Shown here: positions 1 through 6,643 of the stretch, one piece after another | Position numbering within the stretch: position 1 is the stretch's first letter | Layout of the letters: the number at the start of each line of letters is the position of its first letter | Assembly: GCA_944381295.1 (NCBI GenBank) | Contig: CALWKP010000149.1 | Coordinates: forward strand, 1-8,208 | Direction of reading: 5' to 3' | DNA length: 8,208 nt | DNA from: an uncultured Clostridia bacterium | Lineage (GTDB): Bacteria > Bacillota > Clostridia > Oscillospirales > Acutalibacteraceae | Notes under the pieces: generated by a model | Database searches by the model: none | What the model was told of the DNA's origin: nothing | The model's input: only the letters and a program-made list of their open reading frames with translations | Translations under genes and position numbers: made by a program

Positions 1-58
1 AAAAAATGCTTTTGCCCTCCCAAATAGTATGGGGACGGTAAGGCGGACGAAGTTTCCA

Positions 59-79
59 CGATTTGCCGACCGCAGGACC
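59..79 (+). repeat. Single diverged copy of the 26-bp repeat core
   Basis: Twenty of 21 bases match the core of array unit 3 (starting at 225), sharing CGATTTGCCGACCGCAGG and differing by T to A near the end. It is in the same orientation as the array but about 110 bp upstream of it, separated by unrelated sequence, so the core also occurs as a solitary element. Confidence 0.75.
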
Positions 80-166
80 ATCCGGTAGCGACCATAAATT
101 CCCCAAAAGGGAAAAGCGCGGGCACTAGGAAAGTTTTTCGCTGATAGCCGGGCGGAGGTTACGACG

Positions 167-270
167 CGTGCGCGACTTGCCGACCGCAGGTCCGTGCGCG
201 ACTTGCCGACCGCAGGTCCGTGCGCGATTTGCCGACCGCAGGTCCGTGCGCGATTTGCTGACCGCTGGTC
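167..270 (+). repeat. Four-copy 26-bp tandem repeat with hairpin-forming units
   Basis: Four head-to-tail units of exactly 26 bp occupy 167-192, 193-218, 219-244 and 245-270, with no spacers. Each unit is CGTGCGC followed by GACTTGC-CGACC-GCAGGTC. Units 1 and 2 are identical, unit 3 has one C-to-T change, and unit 4 has further changes (TTGCTGACCGCTGG). The second part can fold as a 7-bp stem with a five-base CGACC loop if G-U pairs are allowed. The C-to-T change in unit 3 keeps pairing in plus-strand RNA (G-U) but not in minus-strand RNA. The absence of spacers and the 26-bp contiguous period exclude a CRISPR array. Function is unknown. Confidence 0.9.
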
Positions 271-286
271 TTAGGGTAAGTGATTT

Positions 287-904
287 TTAAAAATCCAGCT
301 CGAGAGTGCCGGTATAATCGTACAGTTCCCGGTAAAGCTGCGCCGCGCGTGCGCGATAGTATTCCATCGTCGCACCTGCTCCCGTTACCTGCGCCATGCT
401 CCCTCCGGCGGCTTCCGCTTCTTCCGCAATCTTTTGCAGAGCATCCGGCGTCTCTGCTACCCATTGCTCCTGTTCTGCCCGGAATTCTTCTTTCTCCGCT
501 TCTCCTGCTGCGTCCAACAGCCGTTTGTATGCCGAATCTACTTCATTTTTCCAGATGTTTGTAAATTCTGTCGCCAGATTCAGCATATCCGTCGTCGAAT
601 ATGCTTCATCCTGTCCGTCACGGTATGCCTGGTCGATCGCATTTTCGGCGAATAATGTGTTGAAGTTTTCATCGTCCGTCGTGATCGTGTCCACAACTTC
701 CCCTGTCTGCGAACTTTGCGGCTCTTCCTCCTCGGAACTTTCCGGCTCCGAACTTTCCACAATACTGCTTTCCGGTTCCGAAAAACTCGATTCTGGCTGC
801 GATGAGCTTTCCTCCCCCTGATCTCCAAACCAGGAACATCCTGCCGTCAACGATAGTATCATGATGAAAGCAGCTGCAACCGCTGCCAATTTCTGCGTTT
901 TCAT
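287..904 (-). CDS. Secreted lipoprotein with acidic/serine linker and LprI/DUF1311-like C-terminal domain
   Basis: The 205-residue product is predicted to be exported and lipid-anchored outside the membrane. It begins with a type II signal peptide: MKTQK, a hydrophobic stretch (residues 6-20) and a lipobox LTAGC whose acylated cysteine would be Cys23. Residues 31-66 are a low-complexity Ser/Glu linker with PESS/EPESS repeats. The C-terminal part (about 112-198) is mostly helical. Its pattern, W118, AYKRLL, F141-AEQEQW148, then GGSMAQV and YYRARAAQLYREL, resembles the LprI/DUF1311 family, known for lysozyme inhibitors. It lacks that family's usual cysteines, so the assignment is tentative. The ATG at 904 follows a purine-rich site (GGAAGGGAT). 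It lies 88 bp downstream of the peptidase gene on the same strand and probably has its own promoter. Confidence 0.75.
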   Translation of the reverse strand: MKTQKLAAVAAAFIMILSLTAGCSWFGDQGEESSSQPESSFSEPESSIVESSEPESSEEEEPQSSQTGEVVDTITTDDENFNTLFAENAIDQAYRDGQDEAYSTTDMLNLATEFTNIWKNEVDSAYKRLLDAAGEAEKEEFRAEQEQWVAETPDALQKIAEEAEAAGGSMAQVTGAGATMEYYRARAAQLYRELYDYTGTLELDF

Positions 905-956
905 GCAAATCCCTTCCTTTCCTCATCTGAAAACGTTGTTTTCCTGTTTTTACTGT

Positions 957-984
957 ATCATATTTCCACATGGCCTTGCAACAA
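957..984 (-). promoter_or_regulatory. Candidate sigma-A promoter for the lipoprotein gene
   Basis: On the minus strand TTGTTG (979-984) and TATGAT (957-962) are separated by 16 bp, just inside the gap between the peptidase stop and the lipoprotein start. The -10 is good and the -35 is a partial match. The peptidase transcript could also read through, as no terminator is visible in the gap. Confidence 0.4.
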
Positions 985-992
985 CAGTTTTG

Positions 993-1889
993 TTACCACG
1001 TCGGAAACTCCTTTGCCATCCTCTCCAATTGCCGGTAGATCCGACCGATCTGATTCGCGGGAATCGGATTCTTTCCTTTCCCGATCTCCAGGGTGAATCC
1101 CGGACGTCCAAACTCCTTAAGAAACCAATCTTTAAACCCTCCCGCCGACGCCAGCCTTTCCGGCTGCGCAACCCGATATCCAGTCATATCCCCGATTTTT
1201 TCTGCCATTTCCCGCGAGCCTTCCGGCGCATTCCCCTGAAAATCCCAGTAGATTTCTTCCCCCTGACTATGAAACGCCAGGACCCGTGCGAAATTTTCCA
1301 CACGGCAGCAGCGTACGATGGCGCGTGTCTCCGGTTCGCTTTCCGGAACAGGCCCTCCATAGCGTGTCGGACCAGGCCCTGTAATCCCGTTTTCCCGTTC
1401 CAGTTTCCGGAGCCCCTGCCAGCCTGCGTTAAAATTGTGGTTCAGATCAACTCCCCGTGCGTTTGCCTGCCAGCCTTTTCCTTCCCCCGCAGTCCGCACA
1501 AACGGTTCCAGCGCTCCGGCAGCTTCCGGCCCGTGCAGCGCAATTTCTACCCCATCGGGATTGACGCACGGCACAATAATTATCCGGAATTTTTCAATCC
1601 ATTCTTTCGCGTCCCAGTTGTTGATTTTCCGGCCGTCCCGCAGTGAAGTTCCTAAATCCCACGCAAAATTCAAGAGGAATAGCACGGTAATCCATTCCTG
1701 TCCGTGGAATCCTCCGGCATAACATACCGGGGTGTGACCCTGGCCAATCTCCAGGGCATACAGCTTCCGGCCCAATACGCTGTTTCCCAACGTCCTCATC
1801 CGCACCGGAGTGCCGATCTCTGCAATTTCCCGTACTGCCGTCTTTCGAATACCGGCATCCGGCGGTACGTCAAATCTGAGCAGTTTCAC
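993..1889 (-). CDS. M14 family zinc carboxypeptidase, probable peptidoglycan-peptide hydrolase
   Basis: The 298-residue product has the full zinc and catalytic signature of M14 metallocarboxypeptidases. HGQE gives zinc ligands His62 and Glu65, and AFHSQ gives the third ligand His207. NPDG (110-113) and ARGVDLNHNF (144-153, with Arg145) match the substrate carboxylate site, and FTLEIGKG carries the catalytic Glu268. The layout resembles bacterial members that cut gamma-D-glutamyl-diamino acid bonds in peptidoglycan peptides (MpaA and endopeptidase I types). There is no signal peptide and no LysM or SH3 wall-binding domain, so a cytoplasmic role on imported muropeptides is the simplest inference. 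The start is GTG at 1889, seven bases after a full GGAGG within AAGGAGGTGAT. It is divergent from the Nudix gene. Exact substrate is not determinable from sequence. Confidence 0.88.
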   Translation of the reverse strand: MKLLRFDVPPDAGIRKTAVREIAEIGTPVRMRTLGNSVLGRKLYALEIGQGHTPVCYAGGFHGQEWITVLFLLNFAWDLGTSLRDGRKINNWDAKEWIEKFRIIIVPCVNPDGVEIALHGPEAAGALEPFVRTAGEGKGWQANARGVDLNHNFNAGWQGLRKLERENGITGPGPTRYGGPVPESEPETRAIVRCCRVENFARVLAFHSQGEEIYWDFQGNAPEGSREMAEKIGDMTGYRVAQPERLASAGGFKDWFLKEFGRPGFTLEIGKGKNPIPANQIGRIYRQLERMAKEFPTW

Positions 1890-1951
1890 CCGATCACCTC
1901 CTTACCATACAGGATACACCCAAATCCCCTGCGAGACCTGCCGAAACCGCG

Positions 1952-1980
1952 TTGCAATCGCACAGGATTTGATTTATAAT
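1952..1980 (+). promoter_or_regulatory. Near-consensus sigma-A promoter driving the Nudix gene
   Basis: TTGCAA (1952-1957) and a perfect TATAAT (1975-1980) are separated by exactly 17 bp, about 40 bp before the Nudix start codon at 2022. It lies in the 132-bp divergent region shared with the peptidase gene, and no comparable promoter for the minus strand was evident. Confidence 0.8.
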
Positions 1981-2021
1981 AGCAATCAGATTAAACCGGT
2001 ATGGAATCAGGAGGGATTTTG

Positions 2022-2567
2022 ATGAAACTCACAGAAAAAACAGTCCATCAAGAGTACCTGTATCGAGGAAAAATCATCAATGTACGGTTGGACGATGCCG
2101 AACTGGAAAATGGAAACCTGGTAAAACGGGAAGTGGTAGAACATCCGGGCGGGGTAACGATCGGTGCGCTGAATGAGAAAAATGAACTTTTATTTGTGCG
2201 GCAGTTCCGGTATCCGTACGGGGAAGTCGTGCTGGAGACTCCGGCAGGCAAACTGGAAAAGGGTGAAGACCCGCTGGAAGCCGGAAAACGTGAACTGAAA
2301 GAGGAAACCGGAGCGACCGGGGAAGATTATCAATTCCTGGGGAACCTGTACCCGACGCCGGGTTACTGTGGAGAAATTATCCGGCTGTATTTCTGCCGGG
2401 TGAAGGAATATGGCGAATCCCATCCGGACGATGATGAGTTTCTGGAAGTCGAAAGGATCCCGCTGGAAAAAGCAGTGGAAATGGTGATGGCGAACGAGAT
2501 CCCTGACGCGAAAACGCAGGTGCTGATTTTGCGGATCGCAAATCTGATAGCCGCCCAAAAAGGGTAA
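2022..2567 (+). CDS. Nudix hydrolase, ADP-ribose pyrophosphatase type
   Basis: The 181-residue enzyme is predicted to hydrolyse ADP-ribose, or a related nucleoside diphosphate derivative, to AMP and ribose 5-phosphate in the cytoplasm. A complete Nudix box spans residues 76-98 (GKLEKGEDPLEAGKREL then KEETGA), with the metal-binding RELKEE at 90-95. Pro113, within YPTPG, lies 16 residues after the box glycine Gly97, the spacing typical of ADP-ribose pyrophosphatases. The N-terminal pattern YRGKIINVRLDDAEL also fits the NudF-like group. I chose ATG 2022 because GGAGGG sits at 2010-2015; an in-frame ATG at 2001 lies upstream of that site and has none of its own. It is the first gene after a strong promoter and lies 156 bp before proB, perhaps in the same transcript. 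Confidence 0.92.
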   Translation: MKLTEKTVHQEYLYRGKIINVRLDDAELENGNLVKREVVEHPGGVTIGALNEKNELLFVRQFRYPYGEVVLETPAGKLEKGEDPLEAGKRELKEETGATGEDYQFLGNLYPTPGYCGEIIRLYFCRVKEYGESHPDDDEFLEVERIPLEKAVEMVMANEIPDAKTQVLILRIANLIAAQKG

Positions 2568-2723
2568 GGCTTGGGGGAATGCGGCGAGATGGCCGAGGGT
2601 TTGGCGGAAGATTTCTTTCGGAGCGCTGTGCTGGCCGGTTCAGCCGTCCAGGGCGCTGCGCGGTTTCCGTTCAGACGCAGTCTGGCGACGGCTTTGCGCC
2701 GCAGAAAAAAAGGAGTTGAGGAA
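2568..2723 (+). other. GC-rich 156-bp leader between the Nudix gene and proB
   Basis: The gap is long for this compact block. It stays open in the proB frame back to an in-frame ATG-like region at 2571, but the extension it would add is Arg/Ala-rich, resembles nothing in ProB, and has no ribosome binding site. CTGCG near 2656-2660 could pair with CGCAG near 2676 or with the CCGCAG just before the A-run at about 2699-2704. These are mutually exclusive hairpins of the sort seen in leaders. I recognise no known riboswitch or T-box motif. Confidence 0.35.
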
Positions 2724-3524
2724 ATGTCTGTAATTACTCAGGCAAAAAGAATTGTATTTAAAGTGGGTACCTCCACATTGACCTATGAGAATGGGAAACT
2801 GAACCTTCGCCGCATTGAAACATTGTGTAAGGTGCTCAGCGACCTGCACAATTCCGGCCACGAGATCATTCTGGTCACGTCCGGGGCGATCGGCGTCGGG
2901 GTCGGAAAACTCGGCCTGAAATCACGTCCGGAGGAAACCGAAAAGAAACAGGCTGTTGCGGCGGTAGGCCAGTGTGAGCTGATGTTCATTTATGATAAGC
3001 TTTTCGGGGAATATAACCAGACGGTCGCACAGATCTTGCTCACGGCCGACGCGACGGAAAGCGAATCCAGCCGGAAAAATGTGGAGAACACCTTTGAAGA
3101 ACTGCTCAAAATGGGCATTATCCCCGTAGTGAATGAAAACGATACGGTGGCGGTCGACGAACTGGTTGGACATTGCTTTGGTGATAACGATACGCTTTCG
3201 GCAACGGTTGCGGCGGTTGTGGAAGCTGATTTGCTGGTGATCCTGACAGATATCGACGGGCTGTACGATGCCAACCCAAGGAATAACCCGGACGCAAAAC
3301 GGATTCCGTATGTGCGGGAGATCACGGACGAGATTCGTGCGTTGGCGGGGGGTACTGGCTCCAACCGCGGCACCGGGGGGATGCGTACGAAGATTTCGGC
3401 AGCGGAGATCGCGTTGGCGAACGGGATTACCTGCTGTGTGATCAGCGGAGCGGACCCGAAAACGATTTACCGGTTGTTTGACGGCGAACAGATTGGGACG
3501 ACGTTTGCGGCGCAGAGGAAATAA
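2724..3524 (+). CDS. proB: Glutamate 5-kinase (short form without PUA domain)
   Basis: The 266-residue enzyme phosphorylates L-glutamate with ATP to gamma-glutamyl phosphate, the committed step of proline synthesis. It is an amino-acid kinase fold from end to end. VFKVGTSTL (11-19) holds the phosphate-binding Lys13, and VTSGAIGVGVGKLG (51-64) is the glutamate-site loop. PVVNENDTVAVDE (134-146) and FGDNDTLSA (152-160) form the substrate site, TDIDGLYDANP (175-185) the nucleotide site, and GTGGMRTK (216-223) carries the conserved lysine. The protein stops where the core ends, so the C-terminal PUA domain of the roughly 370-residue E. coli type is absent, as in many Firmicutes. The start ATG at 2724 follows AGGAGTTGAGGAA. 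proA begins 55 bp downstream. Proline feedback inhibition is expected from the family, not shown here. Confidence 0.96.
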   Translation: MSVITQAKRIVFKVGTSTLTYENGKLNLRRIETLCKVLSDLHNSGHEIILVTSGAIGVGVGKLGLKSRPEETEKKQAVAAVGQCELMFIYDKLFGEYNQTVAQILLTADATESESSRKNVENTFEELLKMGIIPVVNENDTVAVDELVGHCFGDNDTLSATVAAVVEADLLVILTDIDGLYDANPRNNPDAKRIPYVREITDEIRALAGGTGSNRGTGGMRTKISAAEIALANGITCCVISGADPKTIYRLFDGEQIGTTFAAQRK

Positions 3525-3579
3525 ACAGCAGAGACGAAGGAAAGAATAGAGACTGGAAAGAAGGGCAGGTCGATCAGGA

Positions 3580-4824
3580 ATGACAGAACTGGAAAGGATG
3601 GGGCAACGCGCCAAAGAAGCTGCGAGGGTATTGGCAACCGCAGGGGCAAAAAAAGACGCTGCCCTGCTGCACGCCGCCGACGCACTGGAACAGGAGATGG
3701 AAACGATACTGGAAGCGAATGAACAGGATCTTGCCGCAGCCCGGGAACGCGGGATGTCGCAGGCGATGCTGGATCGTTTGGCATTGAACCCAGGAAGAAT
3801 CCAGGGGATGGCAAACGGGATTCGCGAGGTAGCGGCACAGGCGGACCCGATTGGCCGGGTGTTGGAAGGCAGTGTGCGTCCGAATGGCCTGCGCACTGCG
3901 AAAGTAAGCGTGCCGTTGGGGGCCATCGGGATGATCTACGAAGCGCGTCCGAATGTGACGGCAGATGCGGCGGCACTGTGTTTAAAGGCCGGGAACGCAG
4001 TTATTCTGCGCGGCGGAAAGGAAGCAATCCGTTCCAATACAGCGATTGCGGAGACCCTCCGGAAAGCGGTTGCCGCCAAGGGGCTTCCGGAAGACAGTAT
4101 TCAGCTCGTACAGGACACGACACGGGAATCCTCGGTGGCGATGATGGGACTTACCGGTTATTTGGATGTCCTGATTCCTCGGGGCGGGGCAGGACTGATC
4201 CGGTCGGTCGTGGAGAATTCCCGGGTACCGGTGATCGAGACCGGGGTAGGGAACTGCCATGTGTATGTGGACGGACATGCAGATTTGGATATGGCAGCTG
4301 AAATCGTGTTTAATGCGAAGACGTCGCGGCCATCGGTGTGCAACGCGATCGAAACGGTGCTGGTCCATCGGGATGTTGCGGAAAAATTCCTGCCGGAGAT
4401 GAAGCGCAAGCTGGACGAAAAGCAGGTAGAGCTGCACGGATGTCCCATTACCCGGGAAATCCTCGGGGACAGCGTTGTTCCGGCGGCGGAAGAGGATTGG
4501 GAGACAGAATATCTGGATTACAAGCTGGCGGTAAAGGTTGTGGAGTCGTTTGACGAAGCGGTCAAGCATATCCGGAACTATTCTTCGGGGCACAGCGAAG
4601 CGATCGTCACAGAGGATTACCGTGCGGCGGAGCGGTTTACGGCGGAAGTGGACGCGGCAGCCGTTTATGTCAACGCATCGACGCGGTTCACGGACGGCGG
4701 TGAGTTTGGTCTGGGAGCGGAAATCGGGATCTCGACACAAAAACTGCATGCACGCGGCCCGATGGGGATTCAACAGCTGACATCCACAAAATTTGTGATC
4801 AAAGGCGACGGACAAATCAGATGA
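3580..4824 (+). CDS. proA: Gamma-glutamyl phosphate reductase
   Basis: The 414-residue enzyme reduces gamma-glutamyl phosphate with NADPH to glutamate 5-semialdehyde, which cyclises to pyrroline-5-carboxylate. It is full length for the family. Visible hallmarks are VPLGAIGMIYEARPNVT (111-127), AVILRGGKEA (140-149), IPRGGAGL (199-206), the catalytic cysteine in SRPSVCNAIE (Cys254), and the C-terminal FTDGGEFGLGAEIGISTQKLHARGPMG (370-396, conserved turn). It follows proB by 55 bp and so is almost certainly cotranscribed with it. ProA and ProB form a functional pair because the acyl phosphate is unstable. The stop overlaps an ATG in an ATGA junction, but the better start of the next gene is 15 bp further on. 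proC is not present in the window. Confidence 0.97.
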   Translation: MTELERMGQRAKEAARVLATAGAKKDAALLHAADALEQEMETILEANEQDLAAARERGMSQAMLDRLALNPGRIQGMANGIREVAAQADPIGRVLEGSVRPNGLRTAKVSVPLGAIGMIYEARPNVTADAAALCLKAGNAVILRGGKEAIRSNTAIAETLRKAVAAKGLPEDSIQLVQDTTRESSVAMMGLTGYLDVLIPRGGAGLIRSVVENSRVPVIETGVGNCHVYVDGHADLDMAAEIVFNAKTSRPSVCNAIETVLVHRDVAEKFLPEMKRKLDEKQVELHGCPITREILGDSVVPAAEEDWETEYLDYKLAVKVVESFDEAVKHIRNYSSGHSEAIVTEDYRAAERFTAEVDAAAVYVNASTRFTDGGEFGLGAEIGISTQKLHARGPMGIQQLTSTKFVIKGDGQIR

Positions 4825-4838
4825 ACAGGGAGGAACGC

Positions 4839-5960
4839 ATGAAGAAAGAAAACGGGGCTCAGGAGCGCGTAGAACAGAAAACGGGAATGACGGAAACGGA
4901 AGCCCCGGCAATAGAAGGAGTCGAAGTATCGTCGGATTACCGGGGGATTTATCCGGAGAAACCGACCGTACAGGCGGCAGAGGATGCGGAAAAAGAGACA
5001 GGAAGCACGGAGAGCGGGACGTCGAATTCTCCATCAGGAAACAGTACCGGCGGCGGTACCCGGAAAGGGAAATCGAGGAAACGGAACCGTTCGAAGAATG
5101 CTGGAAACCAGGGGAAAGCGGATACCGAAAAAGACTTGACCGTACAGGAGAAACCCAAAGCGGTGACGGAAGCGGAACCGGACCCCGAGCCTGATCCGGA
5201 ACGGGATGATTTCCTGCCGGAGGAAGAGACAAGCACAGGGGACGAACTGCTGACGACAACGCCGATAGCCAGTCTGGATGCGGAAGAGATCGCGCGGGCA
5301 GCACGGCGCAGGCCGAGAAGGAAGCGGAAATATGGGATTTTCGTGGGGGCGCTGGTATTGGTGCTGGCGCTGGTAGGCGTAGGTTTTTTGGTGACGTCGA
5401 TCGGGACGCAGGTATACCGGGTGCTGACAGATGATTCGCAGCTGCGTGCATACGATACCTTTTTGACGCCGGTGGTTATGCAGGACCCGGAACCGTTTGA
5501 AGATATTGCGGATGCGAGCGGTGAAATGATCTTGACGTCGTCGGTATGGCGGGCGATCATGGTAAACGGTACCGAGTACAATGAATACGACGATCTTGGC
5601 AGGACGATCGTTCCGTTGGTAGATGTTACGGATGCCTGTCATGAACTGTTCGGGCCGGATTGTGATATTCGTCCGGAAGACGCGCCGACAGATTCGTTTT
5701 ATGAGTTTGACGAAGAGGACAATACGTTCCATGTAACGCCGTACAGTTCGCAAAGCAGTTTCATCCCGTACACAGAGAGCAGTAAAAAAAGCGGCGCGTC
5801 AACGGTGCTGCGGGTAGGGTACGTTTCGGCAAGCGACGAATGGAGGACGGATGCGTCCGGGGAAGTACAGAGTCCGGAGCCGGTGAAATATATGGAATAC
5901 GTGCTGCAATCGGATGCGCAGACGGGGATGGAATATATTACCGCGATCCGTGTAGGATAG
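4839..5960 (+). CDS. Single-pass membrane protein with long disordered cytoplasmic N-terminus; unrecognised
   Basis: I do not recognise this 373-residue protein. Residues 1-155 are hydrophilic and low in complexity, rich in Glu, Lys, Ser and Gly, with a basic patch (KGKSRKRNRSK, 76-86) and an acidic Pro repeat (DPEPDPE). A strongly basic stop-transfer segment (RRRPRRKRK, 156-164) precedes one membrane helix at 167-189. This orients the N-terminus inside and a domain of about 180 residues (190-373) outside. That domain has no cysteine pair or catalytic motif obvious to me apart from scattered Cys, and ends in MEYITAIRVG. The start at ATG 4839 follows GGGAGG by five bases; the in-frame ATG at 4821, which overlaps the proA stop, lacks a site. 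It is probably translated from the proBA transcript, though a role in proline metabolism does not follow. A cell-envelope role is likelier. Confidence 0.85.
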   Translation: MKKENGAQERVEQKTGMTETEAPAIEGVEVSSDYRGIYPEKPTVQAAEDAEKETGSTESGTSNSPSGNSTGGGTRKGKSRKRNRSKNAGNQGKADTEKDLTVQEKPKAVTEAEPDPEPDPERDDFLPEEETSTGDELLTTTPIASLDAEEIARAARRRPRRKRKYGIFVGALVLVLALVGVGFLVTSIGTQVYRVLTDDSQLRAYDTFLTPVVMQDPEPFEDIADASGEMILTSSVWRAIMVNGTEYNEYDDLGRTIVPLVDVTDACHELFGPDCDIRPEDAPTDSFYEFDEEDNTFHVTPYSSQSSFIPYTESSKKSGASTVLRVGYVSASDEWRTDASGEVQSPEPVKYMEYVLQSDAQTGMEYITAIRVG

Positions 5961-6035
5961 CGGAAGGACGAAAAGGCAGGATTCCCGTCCAGGAAAAAAT
6001 TGGACAGCAAAATAAATCATGCATAGGAAAAAAGG

Positions 6036-6086
6036 CCGCGTTTTGGGAAAGACTGTCATACAGTCAGACCTCAAACGCGGTTTTTT
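6036..6086 (+). terminator. Intrinsic terminator closing the Nudix-proBA-membrane protein block
   Basis: An outer stem CCGCGTTT (6036-6043) pairs with AAACGCGG (6073-6080) and runs straight into six T residues (6081-6086). An inner hairpin GACTG-TCATA-CAGTC (6051-6065) sits on top, giving a long two-part stem. It lies 75 bp after the membrane protein stop. Confidence 0.85.
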
Positions 6087-6160
6087 GCAAAAGATACAGG
6101 ACAAGCGCGGGGAAGAGTCTTTGCTTTCCCGGGGCAATTTCGAAAACAGGAGGCTTTTGG

Positions 6161-6523
6161 ATGGGTGCGATAACGATAGAAGAATATGTGGAAGGGTTGC
6201 CGGAACAAGGGAAAGATCAGGTCAGGGAGTTTATCAAGTTTCTGCGTGATACAGCTCCGGAATATACGGAGAAAATCTGTTTTTCGATGCCGATGTGGCT
6301 GGCAGGGGAGAAAATGCGGGATGGATATATCGGGGTATCGGGAGCAAAAAGGCATTTTTCGGTACATTTTTCCGAAGAGCAAATGATAGAAGAACTGCGG
6401 GAAATGCTGCCTGGCTGCAAAACCGGAAAACGGTGTATCAATATTGGATATGGCGATACGGAAACGATTGAAGCGGTGAAGCAAAAAGTGCGGGAATTTA
6501 TGGAAAGGAAAAGCTTACGATAG
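6161..6523 (+). CDS. DUF1801 (YdhG/Fra-like) family protein
   Basis: The 120-residue cytoplasmic protein matches the pattern of DUF1801, a family with a frataxin-like fold that includes YdhG/Fra of Bacillus. It has an N-terminal helix pair (IEEYVEGLPEQ, VREFIKFLRD), the signature EKICFSMPMW (38-46) where relatives read E-x-I-S-Y-x-M-P, the strand GAKRHFSVHF (61-70), and C-terminal CINIGYGDTETIEAVKQKVREFM. Family members have been linked to iron handling, but many, including short clostridial ones, are uncharacterised, so I give no function. ATG 6161 follows AGGAGG by seven bases. The frame stays open upstream for over 300 bp through the terminator, but that extension is not coding. It sits alone between a terminator and the PadR promoter; I could not identify its promoter. 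Confidence 0.85.
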   Translation: MGAITIEEYVEGLPEQGKDQVREFIKFLRDTAPEYTEKICFSMPMWLAGEKMRDGYIGVSGAKRHFSVHFSEEQMIEELREMLPGCKTGKRCINIGYGDTETIEAVKQKVREFMERKSLR

Positions 6524-6558
6524 AGCTTATTGAGGCAGAAGAGGAAAAAATCCCCGGA

Positions 6559-6587
6559 TTGACAAACCTGGTACTTAGTGTTATGAT
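6559..6587 (+). promoter_or_regulatory. Consensus promoter for the PadR-DUF1048 pair
   Basis: A perfect -35, TTGACA (6559-6564), is followed after exactly 17 bp by TATGAT (6582-6587). It begins 36 bp after the DUF1801 stop and lies about 57 bp before the TTG start of the regulator. The strength of this promoter, coupled with the overlapping operator, suggests a gene pair normally held down by its own repressor. Confidence 0.87.
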
Positions 6588-6603
6588 GCACTGGTACTAA
6601 GTA
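6568..6603 (+). promoter_or_regulatory. Putative PadR operator overlapping its own promoter
   Basis: Two copies of CTGGTACT(T/A)AGT lie at 6568-6579 and 6591-6602, 23 bp apart or about two helical turns. TACTTAGT (6572-6579) and ACTAAGTA (6596-6603) are also exact reverse complements, so the pair forms an inverted repeat. The first copy occupies the spacer and the second lies just after the -10, so a bound dimer would cover the promoter. PadR proteins commonly repress their own operons in this way; binding here is inferred. Confidence 0.7.
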
Positions 6604-6643
6604 ATACTGACTACTGGATAAGCAAAACCAGGGAGGGGATTTT

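Larger units (their letters stand above)
1..286. other. Non-coding, repeat-bearing interval downstream of the lipoprotein gene
   Basis: I find no reading frame here with a credible ribosome binding site or family resemblance. The stretch holds one diverged repeat copy (59-79), a small hairpin around 98-114 (TTCCC, CAAAA loop, GGGAA), the word AAAAGCGCGGGCAC at 112-125 that recurs almost exactly at 7431-7444, and the 26-bp tandem array at 167-270. It lies 3' of the minus-strand lipoprotein gene, so array transcripts could arise by read-through from that gene, but I see no clear intrinsic terminator for it. A 14-bp palindrome, GATTTTTAAAAATC at 282-295, spans the lipoprotein stop codon. Confidence 0.6.

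Noticed and set aside
167..270. Short CRISPR-like array
   Set aside because: Repeats are contiguous with no variable spacers, and there are no cas genes in the window.
2579..2670. tRNA-like start (GAGATGGCCGAG, as in serine/leucine tRNAs) and a GGTTCAGCC segment
   Set aside because: The T-loop consensus fails and no acceptor stem closes the segment, so the resemblance is fortuitous.
2571..2723. N-terminal extension of ProB by 51 residues in the same frame
   Set aside because: The extension is Arg/Ala-rich and unlike any ProB. It has no ribosome binding site, whereas ATG 2724 has one and gives the usual N-terminus.
3982..5451. Long minus-strand open frame opposite proA and the membrane protein gene
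   Set aside because: It is antisense to strongly supported genes, is proline/arginine-rich with no family resemblance, and reflects codon bias on the other strand.
6508..6600. Open frame running from the end of DUF1801 through the PadR promoter
   Set aside because: It has no start with a ribosome binding site and coincides with a consensus promoter and operator.
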